From positions 1 to 12,423 of the forward strand of contig DAOLZQ010000079.1 in NCBI GenBank assembly GCA_035426385.1: a DNA stretch of 12,423 bases. The letters are read 5' to 3'. This stretch comes from Parvibacillus sp035426385. Lineage in GTDB: Bacteria; Bacteroidota; Bacteroidia; Chitinophagales; Saprospiraceae. The notes beneath the pieces were generated by a model, which was not told the DNA's origin, ran no database searches, and saw only the letters and a program-made list of their open reading frames with translations. Positions 6,002 to 12,423 of the stretch are shown one piece after another. Numbering within the stretch: position 1 is the first letter of the stretch; the number at the start of each line of letters is the position of its first letter. The translations under genes were made by a program, and so were the position numbers.

Positions 6002-8629
6002 ATGGCAGAACTCGATAAAGTCTATCAATCGGAAGCGATAGAGGATAAATGGTACGCTCACTGGAGTGCGAAAAATTATTTTCATTCAGAACCAGATGAG
6101 CGTGAAGCTTATAGTGTCGTAATCCCACCTCCTAATGTCACTGGTGTCCTCCATATGGGGCACATGCTGAATAATACCATTCAGGATATTCTTATCAGAC
6201 GCGCACGGCTGAAGGGAAAAAATGCTTGTTGGGTACCAGGAACGGACCACGCATCTATCGCTACTGAGGCTAAAGTTGTTCACTGGTTGCGTGAGCAAGG
6301 AATCAAAAAGTCAGACTTGTCCCGAGATCAATTTTTACAATACGCCTGGCAGTGGACAGAGAGATATGGTGGCATTATACTTCAGCAACTGAAGAAATTG
6401 GGTGCATCCGCTGATTGGAACCGTACTGCCTTCACCATGGATGAAGTACGCTCAGCAAGTGTGTTCAAGGCGTTTATCGACTTGTATCATTCAGGTAAGA
6501 TCTACAGAGGCTTACGTATGATCAACTGGGATCCTCAAGCAAAGACGGTACTTTCCAACGAAGAAGTAATCTTCAATGAAGAAAATGCCCGACTCTGCCG
6601 ACTCAAATATTTCTCAGTTGAGGAGCCGGATAAATTTATAGTAATAGCTACCCAGCGCCCTGAAACCATCATGGCAGATACCGCCATTGCAGTACATCCT
6701 GAGGACGATAGGTATGCTGAGTGGATAGGAAAGGAAGTATTAATTCCATTGATCGATAGACCCATTAGGGTTATCGCAGATACCTATGTGGATCGAGAGT
6801 TCGGTACAGGAGCTCTCAAAGTCACTCCTGCTCATGACATCAATGACTACGAACTCGGAAAAAAGCACCAGCTTGAGGTGATTGATATCCTGGCCGATGA
6901 TGGTACACTAAATGATAAGGCCCAGATATTAGTGGGTATGGACCGCTTTGATGCACGGCGTGCCATCATGAAGATGTTAGAGGAAAATGGCCACTTAGAC
7001 GGCGTATTGGATTACCGTACCAACATAGGTCGCTCGGAGCGGACAAATTCTATAGTAGAGCCAAAACTGAGTCTACAATGGTATGTGGATATGAAAAAGT
7101 TAGCTGCACCAGCTTTGGCGGCTGTGCAAGAGGGGGAAATAAAGTTTTTTCCAGCCAATCAGGTAAATACTTATCGTTACTGGATGGAAAATATCCGGGA
7201 CTGGTGTATTTCACGACAATTGTGGTGGGGTCACCGCATTCCAGCTTATTATCTTGGTGATGAGGTATTTGTGGCTGCTTCGGTAGAGGAAGCTGCCAAG
7301 ATAGCTACTGAAAAAATGGGAAATGTCGTGAACAAAGAAGATCTGCGGCAAGATGATGATGTACTGGATACTTGGTTTTCTTCTTGGCTTTGGCCCATTT
7401 CCGTCTTCGATGGATTCAATGATAGCGTTGATTTCAAATATTATTATCCTACTGCAACATTGGTGACTGGCTGGGACATCATTTTTCTGTGGGTGGCACG
7501 CATGATTATGGCAGGCTATGAATGGAAGAATATGAAGCCTTTTCAAGACGTGTACTTTACCGGAATGGTACGTGATAAGCAACGCCGCAAGATGAGTAAA
7601 TCGTTAGGAAATAGCCCCGATGCACTAGAACTCATCAGCAGGTATGGCGCAGACGGAGTACGCTTCGGTATGTTGTCTTCTTCTCCAGCCGGTGGAGACT
7701 TGCTCTTCGATGAAAAATTGTGTGAGCAAGGCCGTAATTTCTGTAATAAAATATGGAATGCACTCAGATTGATTAATTCATGGGAGACAGATAGTGTTAC
7801 AGCACTAGATATGCCCGAGAAAAATAAACTCGCTGTCAAATTTCTGCGTGCTTCGATTGCCAAAACATTGGAACAGACTGAAGTGAATTATGACAATTAT
7901 AAATTGTCAGAGAATCTCATATTGATCTATTCGCTGATCTGGGACGATTTCTGCGCATATTTCCTTGAGATTATAAAGCCGGCGTATGAAGGAAAGATTG
8001 ACGCGGAAACTCTTTCTACTTCAAAAGAGATTTTCAGGCAACTGATGATAATACTCCATCCTTTCATGCCCTTCATCAGTGAAGAAGTCTATCATCAGTG
8101 CTCAGCACCCGGTGCTGAAGAAGAGGATTGTATAGTTGCTGTTTACCCTACTGACTTTCAATCTGACGCGCGCTTATTTCATGCGTTTGATGTGTATAAA
8201 ACCACGCTAACCCTGCTGCGAGATGTGCGCAATCAGAACAATTTAAAATTACGCGAAATATTAAATATAGCCATCGAAAAGGGTCAGGATGATGCTTTTG
8301 AATTACCGGGATTTATTGATTTAATTTCAACTATGGGATTTGTTACTATCGCTGATCATACTACTTTCGAAGCAACTAAAATGGTTAGTGGATTGGTGAA
8401 AACACATAAGATCCTGATCCAATTGCCGGGCGAAATGGTAGCTTCAGAAGAGAGTAAAGAGAAGATCCTGGAGCAAATAAAATATTTCGAAGGATTCGCT
8501 GCTGCCATTCAGAAAAAACTATCCAATGAGCGCTTTGTATCTAATGCACCTGCAGATGTAATTGATAAAGAACGGAAAAAACTTGCAGATAGTTTGGCGA
8601 ATATTGACAGCCTAAGGAGGGGGCTTTAA
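6002..8629 (+). CDS. valS: Valyl-tRNA synthetase
   Basis: This class I aminoacyl-tRNA synthetase attaches valine to tRNA-Val in the cytosol and edits mischarged threonine. The 875 residues are of normal length. Seen in order are PPPNVTGVLHMGHML (42-56) with the HIGH-type HMGH at 51-54, then VPGTDHASIATE, then the CP1 editing domain with ATQRPETIMADTAIAVHP. The KMSKS loop is at 530-534 (RRKMSKSLGNS), followed by the anticodon-binding helical domain (about 610-750). A C-terminal coiled-coil arm (about 815-875) is characteristic of ValS and separates it from IleS and LeuS. The ATG is fixed because an in-frame TAA (5999-6001) immediately precedes it. The leader has no Shine-Dalgarno motif and is A-rich. 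It is monocistronic on the + strand, divergent from accA and convergent with the gene at 8802-9449. Confidence 0.97.
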   Translation: MAELDKVYQSEAIEDKWYAHWSAKNYFHSEPDEREAYSVVIPPPNVTGVLHMGHMLNNTIQDILIRRARLKGKNACWVPGTDHASIATEAKVVHWLREQGIKKSDLSRDQFLQYAWQWTERYGGIILQQLKKLGASADWNRTAFTMDEVRSASVFKAFIDLYHSGKIYRGLRMINWDPQAKTVLSNEEVIFNEENARLCRLKYFSVEEPDKFIVIATQRPETIMADTAIAVHPEDDRYAEWIGKEVLIPLIDRPIRVIADTYVDREFGTGALKVTPAHDINDYELGKKHQLEVIDILADDGTLNDKAQILVGMDRFDARRAIMKMLEENGHLDGVLDYRTNIGRSERTNSIVEPKLSLQWYVDMKKLAAPALAAVQEGEIKFFPANQVNTYRYWMENIRDWCISRQLWWGHRIPAYYLGDEVFVAASVEEAAKIATEKMGNVVNKEDLRQDDDVLDTWFSSWLWPISVFDGFNDSVDFKYYYPTATLVTGWDIIFLWVARMIMAGYEWKNMKPFQDVYFTGMVRDKQRRKMSKSLGNSPDALELISRYGADGVRFGMLSSSPAGGDLLFDEKLCEQGRNFCNKIWNALRLINSWETDSVTALDMPEKNKLAVKFLRASIAKTLEQTEVNYDNYKLSENLILIYSLIWDDFCAYFLEIIKPAYEGKIDAETLSTSKEIFRQLMIILHPFMPFISEEVYHQCSAPGAEEEDCIVAVYPTDFQSDARLFHAFDVYKTTLTLLRDVRNQNNLKLREILNIAIEKGQDDAFELPGFIDLISTMGFVTIADHTTFEATKMVSGLVKTHKILIQLPGEMVASEESKEKILEQIKYFEGFAAAIQKKLSNERFVSNAPADVIDKERKKLADSLANIDSLRRGL

Positions 8630-8640
8630 GCTCCTTTATT
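8617..8640 (+). terminator. Possible weak terminator overlapping the valS stop codon
   Basis: Bases 8617-8625 can pair with 8629-8637 around a TTA loop, giving nine pairs with several G-T wobbles and a G+C core (GGGC/GCTC). This is followed by the T-rich TTTATTTA. The hairpin includes the TAA itself. The U tract is interrupted, so efficiency would be modest. I see nothing better in the 172 bases before the facing gene. Confidence 0.35.
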
Positions 8641-8801
8641 TAGGCGCAAAACCTTATGGAGACTCAGTGATTAGTACTTCTTAAACTATTTCTTGTAAGT
8701 CGATAGAGTTCAATTTCTATCTTTAATTAGATATGAAAGAGATTCAATTTAGATGTTAAAAATTGAGGGAGCAAGCAATACTTTAGTAAGAAATGTAATC
8801 C

Positions 8802-9449
8802 TTATTCTACGCGGGTTCGTTTCTTAAATTTCCCTTTTTTCCAGGCATCAATAAATTGTTGCCACGCAAATAAATTCAAGATATTTTGTGGTTTTACCTG
8901 CCCGGCGTAATAATAAGTAGCAGCATTCTGTCTGAAATACTGAGAAGATGATTCTTTACCGTCTACCGGTATTTTATCGTACAGAGACGCTAAAACCGAT
9001 TTATCTAAATTCTGCTGAGCGCGGTTCAATATATCACTGTTGACATCCATGGTGAGGAACTCCACTCGATAATTATCTTTTGATGGCCAGGGATAAATTA
9101 TTGTCTCCGGCAGATATATATTGTCCTGATACATGATCTGGACGATGGTATACCTATTGGTGGTAAGCGTATCTGGTATTACATACTCCACCGGCTTGAA
9201 TCCAACAAAACTAAATACAATAGTCTCGCCTTTCTCTACCACTAGTGAAAAGAATCCATCCCAATTAGAGAAGGTACCTCGGCTGGTCCCTTTAACTCCG
9301 ATATTCACGTAAGGTAACTTCACTGGCTGATTATTCTCATCTGTAACCACAATACCAGATAACTGTATTGGGCCCGAATATCTGGATTGTCCCGATACAG
9401 AAAGTGCGAAAGAGCACCATAAGAAGAAGATCAATATAGAATAGCGCAT
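8802..9449 (-). CDS. Small secreted CarboxypepD_reg-like domain protein
   Basis: The 215-residue protein opens with a signal peptide: basic MR, hydrophobic core ILIFFLWCSFALSV and likely cleavage after SVSGQ. Residues 28-105 form a carboxypeptidase-regulatory-like beta-sandwich. Its features are LSGIVVTDENNQPV, PYVNIGVKGTSRGTFSNWDGFFSL and the I-V-F-S-F-V-G-[FY] strand, the same domain that opens SusC/TonB-dependent receptors. Here no plug or barrel follows. The C-terminal 100 residues instead carry LPETIIYPWPSKDNY (113-127), a predicted helix with NRAQQNLD, and a closing aromatic/basic NLFAWQQFIDAWKKGKFKK (192-210). Proteins of this build recur in Bacteroidota as exported proteins of unknown role. 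The function is not known. It probably acts in the periplasm or at the outer membrane. It has its own unit, 126 bp downstream of lon. Confidence 0.85.
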   Translation of the reverse strand: MRYSILIFFLWCSFALSVSGQSRYSGPIQLSGIVVTDENNQPVKLPYVNIGVKGTSRGTFSNWDGFFSLVVEKGETIVFSFVGFKPVEYVIPDTLTTNRYTIVQIMYQDNIYLPETIIYPWPSKDNYRVEFLTMDVNSDILNRAQQNLDKSVLASLYDKIPVDGKESSSQYFRQNAATYYYAGQVKPQNILNLFAWQQFIDAWKKGKFKKRTRVE

Positions 9450-9533
9450 ACTAATGATTGATGGTCAAGAATGTGTCAATATGGTATCTTGAACGTTTTA
9501 AAATTGAAATTCGCACCCATGTACACGGCAGTA

Positions 9534-9558
9534 AAACATTAAAATAATGTGAATGTTT
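9534..9558 (-). terminator. Possible weak terminator/hairpin after lon
   Basis: ACATTA (9536-9541) and TAATGT (9545-9550) form a perfect 6-bp inverted repeat with an AAA spacer. In competition, AAACATT (9534-9540) can pair with AATGTTT (9552-9558). On the minus strand the first hairpin is followed by only TTTTAC. All pairs but two are A-T, so this is a weak terminator at best. It lies about 26 bases past the lon stop. Confidence 0.3.
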
Positions 9559-9575
9559 CTCTGTGACTGCTTTCA

Positions 9576-11981
9576 TTATTGAAATAGACCTATTCCCAGA
9601 GCGTATTCAAGCACCTGTGACATAGTCTCAACATATTTAAACTGTACCCCCTCCAAATAATTAGCAGGGACTTCCTGAATATTCCTTTCATTCTCACGGC
9701 AAAGCAAGATTTCTTTCATACCTGCTCTTTTGGCAGCCAATACTTTTTCTTTTATACCACCTACGGGAAGCACCTTGCCTCGCAGAGTAATCTCACCGGT
9801 CATCGCCAGAAAAGGTTTGACTGGCTTTTTGATAAATGAACTGGTAAGCGCAGTCAACATAGTAATCCCTGCAGAAGGACCATCTTTGGGAATGGCGCCC
9901 TCCGGTACATGAATGTGGACATCATATTCTTCAAAGTGGCTTTCCGGTATGCCCAGTTGCTCTGCGTGAGCTTTTATAAAACTCAGCGCAGTATTAGCTG
10001 ATTCTTTCATCACATCGCCAAGATTTCCTGTGATGAGTAACTTTCCCTTGCCTTTGCTCAGGCTGGTCTCTATAAACAATATATCACCTCCCACTGGTGT
10101 CCAGGCCAAGCCTACAGCCACGCCACTAGATTGAAGTTCGGTATACATCTCGTTAGAATACCTTACCGGACCCAGTATATTGTGAATGTCCGCAATAGTT
10201 ACTTTTTTATTAAATTTTTCAACCATCGCTATCTTTAATGCATAGTGCCGCATGACAGCACTCAGGCGATGAGATAGTGACCTTACTCCGGATTCTCGCG
10301 TGTATTCACTGATGATAGCCTCAATAACCTTTGGAGTCAGTTCGATAGACTTTGACTTAAGGCCATGATCTGCTTTGAGTTGTGGAATAAGGTGTTGAAT
10401 CGCAATATTTATTTTCTCTTCTACTGAATAACCGGATATTTCAATGATTTCCATTCTGTCCAGCAATGCAGGTTGGATAGAATTAAGAGAATTCGCAGTA
10501 GCAATAAATAAGACCTTGGAGAGGTCATATTCTATCTCCAGGAAATTATCCATGAAGCTGTTGTTTTGCTCCGGGTCTAGTACTTCCAGCATAGCAGAGG
10601 AAGGATCACCACGGAAATCTTTGCCTAGCTTGTCTATTTCATCCAAAATAAAGACCGGGTTTGAGGACTTAGCCTTCTTGATACCTTGTATGATACGGCC
10701 CGGCATTGCTCCTATGTAGGTCTTTCTATGTCCGCGTATCTCCGCCTCATCATGCAGTCCACCGAGTGACATCCGTACAAAATTACGCTTCAATGCTGTG
10801 GCAATCGATTTTCCCAGAGATGTCTTTCCCACCCCCGGAGGACCTACCAAACAGATGATGGGCGATTTCATGTCATCTTTTAATTTTAGAACAGCCAAAT
10901 GTTCCATGATCCGTTCTTTGACTTTTTCGAGCCCGAAATGATCTTTATCCAGTACTTCGCGTACCTTTCTAAGGTCGAAATTGTCTTTCGTGCCTTCCTC
11001 CCAAGGTAGATCCAACATAGTCTCGATGTAATTGACTTGCACACCATATTCACCCATCTGTGGATTCAAGCGCTTCAGTTTATTGAACTCTTTATCGAAG
11101 ACTGCCTTCGTGGCTTGATTCCATTTCTTCTTAGAGGCACGGTCTTCCATGATTTGGTACTCGTCCTCAAACACATTTTGGCCTAACTCCTCCTGGATGG
11201 TTTTTAATTGCTGTGACAAGAAGTAATCCCGCTGTTGCTTCTCCAGATCAGTGCGCACTTTTGATTCTATCTGGCCCTTTAGCCGTAAGTGATTGTACTC
11301 TGTATCCATTTTCTTAAGCAGATCATTGGCAAAGTCAGGCAAAAATGCCAGCTCTAATAATTCTTGCTTTTCTTTGATCGTATTGGACAGATTGGATGCT
11401 ATGAAATTTAGTAAAAATAGATTACTGTCTATATTCTTTAGCATGATAGAAGCCTCACCCGGAATATTGGGAGAGAGTTCGATAATTTGTTTAGCTAGGT
11501 CACGTACTGTGCTTATTTGAGCTTCAAACTCGAGCTTATCATTTGCTTCAACATATTCCAACGTGGTGAATTTGGCTGAATAATATGGATTGGTTTGCAC
11601 AAATTCATCTATCATAAATCGCTGCTTACCCTGAATGACTATGGTAACAGAACCATCCGGCATACGTAACATCTTATGTATCTGGGCTATTACACCCACT
11701 TTGTACAAATCCTTTTCCGTCGGATTTTCTATGTTGGGATCGATTTGGGTCACTACACCTATGAGCTTGCCATTTGAGTTGGCGAACTCTACAGCTCTCA
11801 GTGACTTGTCTCTATTCACAGTGATCGGAATGACAATCCCGGGAAATAGAACAGTATTGATCAAAGTGACCACAGGGATTATTTCGGGAAAATCAATTTT
11901 CTTGTCCATTTCAGACATGTCAATCTGTATAAAGGGCAGTCCCTCCTGATCATCTCCAAAATTTTGAAATTTATGAAACAT
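9576..11981 (-). CDS. lon: ATP-dependent endopeptidase La (Lon protease)
   Basis: Lon is a cytosolic homohexameric AAA+ serine protease that degrades misfolded and selected regulatory proteins. In the 801-residue form chosen here, the N-terminal substrate-binding domain begins at IPVVTLINTVLFPG, and a long coiled-coil linker (about 210-320) carries QQRDYFLSQQLKTIQEELG. The AAA+ module has Walker A GPPGVGKT with Lys386 and Walker B FILDEID with Asp447/Glu448. The C-terminal protease domain has the catalytic Ser703 in PKDGPSAG and Lys746 in GGIKEK, 43 residues apart as in E. coli (Ser679/Lys722). All active residues are present. I chose the ATG at 11981. An in-frame ATG 75 bases upstream (12056) adds 25 residues that do not look like Lon, and it crosses an inverted repeat and A+T-rich leader. 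No CIRCE or other heat-shock operator is recognised. It is separated from the mutarotase gene by 161 bp. Confidence 0.96.
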   Translation of the reverse strand: MFHKFQNFGDDQEGLPFIQIDMSEMDKKIDFPEIIPVVTLINTVLFPGIVIPITVNRDKSLRAVEFANSNGKLIGVVTQIDPNIENPTEKDLYKVGVIAQIHKMLRMPDGSVTIVIQGKQRFMIDEFVQTNPYYSAKFTTLEYVEANDKLEFEAQISTVRDLAKQIIELSPNIPGEASIMLKNIDSNLFLLNFIASNLSNTIKEKQELLELAFLPDFANDLLKKMDTEYNHLRLKGQIESKVRTDLEKQQRDYFLSQQLKTIQEELGQNVFEDEYQIMEDRASKKKWNQATKAVFDKEFNKLKRLNPQMGEYGVQVNYIETMLDLPWEEGTKDNFDLRKVREVLDKDHFGLEKVKERIMEHLAVLKLKDDMKSPIICLVGPPGVGKTSLGKSIATALKRNFVRMSLGGLHDEAEIRGHRKTYIGAMPGRIIQGIKKAKSSNPVFILDEIDKLGKDFRGDPSSAMLEVLDPEQNNSFMDNFLEIEYDLSKVLFIATANSLNSIQPALLDRMEIIEISGYSVEEKINIAIQHLIPQLKADHGLKSKSIELTPKVIEAIISEYTRESGVRSLSHRLSAVMRHYALKIAMVEKFNKKVTIADIHNILGPVRYSNEMYTELQSSGVAVGLAWTPVGGDILFIETSLSKGKGKLLITGNLGDVMKESANTALSFIKAHAEQLGIPESHFEEYDVHIHVPEGAIPKDGPSAGITMLTALTSSFIKKPVKPFLAMTGEITLRGKVLPVGGIKEKVLAAKRAGMKEILLCRENERNIQEVPANYLEGVQFKYVETMSQVLEYALGIGLFQ

Positions 11982-11999
11982 GTATATATTTTTATGGGC

Positions 12000-12021
12000 A
12001 ATTAACCTTATACAGTTAATT
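12000..12021. repeat. 22-bp inverted repeat in the lon leader (possible operator or hairpin)
   Basis: AATTAAC (12000-12006), spacer CTTATACA, GTTAATT (12015-12021) form a perfect 7-bp inverted repeat. Its near edge is 18 bases upstream of the chosen lon ATG. Its length and symmetry fit a dimeric DNA-binding protein site or a short mRNA hairpin. No family is recognised. A less perfect repeat, GCAGT (12085-12089) and ACTGC (12097-12101), lies further upstream. Confidence 0.4.
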
Positions 12022-12142
12022 TTATGGTACAATTTAGAACTTGATTTTGCAAACACCCTACCATTTCACTATTTCGTCATATAGGCAGTAAAATTCACTG
12101 CTGCCGCAAATAATCTGAAATCATTACAGTCAATATGTCATA

Positions 12143-12423
12143 TCAGGCCTCCGGATTGAAAGTGTAACTTCCGGTATGATGATACACTTCACCGGGCATG
12201 AGGATACAATCGGGAAAATGGGGCTGATTCATCGCATCTGGAAGTGCTTGGGATTCAAAGCAATAACCTAGATGTGGCCCATAACGCACACCACCTTTAC
12301 CCTGAAGGACAGGAATACCTGCGCCTGCGTAAAAGTGTATGCACGGTTGGTTAGTCATTACCCTCATGTGCATTAGTCCATCTGTGCTGAGCACCTCCGC
12401 ACTCGGTGATAACCACTGGTCTT
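12143..12423 (-). CDS. Galactose mutarotase (aldose 1-epimerase), C-terminal part, cut by the right edge
   Basis: The frame is open to the window edge. A GTG at 12394 is internal valine, not a start, since DQWLSPSAE precedes it in frame. About 92 C-terminal residues are visible. They match the end of the GalM beta-supersandwich: a T-N-Q-P-C-I-H-F-Y-A-G strand (the family's TtePglQfYtgn), then a GKGG loop, then GYCFESQALPDAMNQPHFP and the closing ILMPGEVYHHTGSYTF. The glutamate of CFES (codon 12254-12256) is in the position of the catalytic base that interconverts alpha and beta anomers. The catalytic histidine lies outside the window. The enzyme works on free galactose, glucose or other aldoses. 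A secreted form cannot be judged without the N-terminus. The gene name galM is likely but not proven from this fragment. Confidence 0.9.
   Translation of the reverse strand, partial: DQWLSPSAEVLSTDGLMHMRVMTNQPCIHFYAGAGIPVLQGKGGVRYGPHLGYCFESQALPDAMNQPHFPDCILMPGEVYHHTGSYTFNPEA

Noticed and set aside
5934..6128. 64-codon minus-strand frame overlapping the valS start
   Set aside because: It covers the divergent promoter region and the 5' end of valS, has no recognisable protein features, and ends at the predicted accA -7 element.
7211..7863. Open frames of 123 and 106 codons on the minus strand within valS
   Set aside because: They are antisense to a well-conserved gene, rich in Ser/Pro/His as expected for reverse translation of coding DNA, and have no family likeness.
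8614..8620. Perfect Shine-Dalgarno-like AAGGAGG at the end of valS
   Set aside because: No start codon with a following open frame lies at a useful distance. The first ATG downstream (8654) meets a stop after four codons. It is better explained as codons for the valS C-terminus and as part of a weak hairpin.
8709..8750. Direct repeat TTCAATTT (8709-8716 and 8743-8750) between valS and the next gene
   Set aside because: Only 8 bp, in A+T-rich intergenic DNA, with no further copies seen. Expected by chance.
9465..9492. Inverted repeat TCAAGA-N16-TCTTGA upstream of the gene at 8802-9449
   Set aside because: The arms are 6 bp with a long spacer and no extension or recognised regulator. Too weak to call an operator.
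10444..11949. Several + strand open frames of 75-104 codons within lon
   Set aside because: They are antisense shadows of the conserved Lon reading frame, without independent signals.
11982..12056. 25-codon N-terminal extension of Lon from an upstream ATG at 12056
   Set aside because: The added residues are unlike Lon N-termini, the DNA is A+T-rich leader with an inverted repeat, and the ATG at 11981 gives the usual family length.
1..12423. Mobile element, CRISPR array, tRNA or rRNA, or a defence or biosynthetic cluster
   Set aside because: I looked on both strands and saw no transposase, integrase, spaced direct repeats, tRNA cloverleaf motifs or unusual gene cluster. The content is core chromosomal genes plus one surface protein.

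Overview
The window looks like a chromosomal segment from a member of the phylum Bacteroidota. Three things support this. The first is a secreted protein ending in a type A type-IX-secretion (T9SS) sorting domain. The second is divergent promoters built on the Bacteroidota -7 element TAnnTTTG. The third is genes that lack Shine-Dalgarno sequences. A small secreted carboxypeptidase-regulatory-like protein of a kind common in the phylum agrees with this. I cannot assign a genus.

Layout, left to right. (1) 1-1017 (+): the 3' end of a large extracellular protein with three Ig/PKD-like repeats and a T9SS sorting domain, closed by a strong intrinsic terminator. (2) 5907-1311 (-): a tight five-gene run, accA > small unknown gene > dapA > duplicated peptide-type ABC ATPase > rbfA, with gaps of 17, -4, 40-82 and 46 bp or less, so probably one transcript. 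(3) 5908-6001: a 94-bp divergent promoter region. (4) 6002-8629 (+): valS. (5) 9449-8802 (-): a small secreted CarboxypepD_reg-like protein. (6) 11981-9576 (-): the ATP-dependent protease lon. (7) 12423-12143 (-): the C-terminal part of a galactose mutarotase (aldose 1-epimerase), cut by the right edge. The longest gene-free stretch is 1018-1310, which holds the terminator at its left end and nothing else I can support.

How the genes relate: the central block is core growth machinery. AccA makes malonyl-CoA for fatty acids, DapA starts the lysine/diaminopimelate branch, RbfA matures the 30S subunit and ValS charges tRNA-Val. The promoters of accA and valS sit back to back and nearly interlock, so the two transcription units may be expressed together or may compete. 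Lon handles protein quality control. The ABC ATPase has no permease or binding protein beside it in this window.

I looked for an undescribed system (defence, mobile element, RNA element, biosynthetic cluster) and did not find one. There is no tRNA, rRNA, CRISPR array, insertion sequence or phage gene that I can see. The items most worth a second look are the small gene translationally coupled to dapA, the interlocked divergent promoters, the inverted repeat just upstream of lon, and the mixed operon carrying an orphan transporter ATPase.
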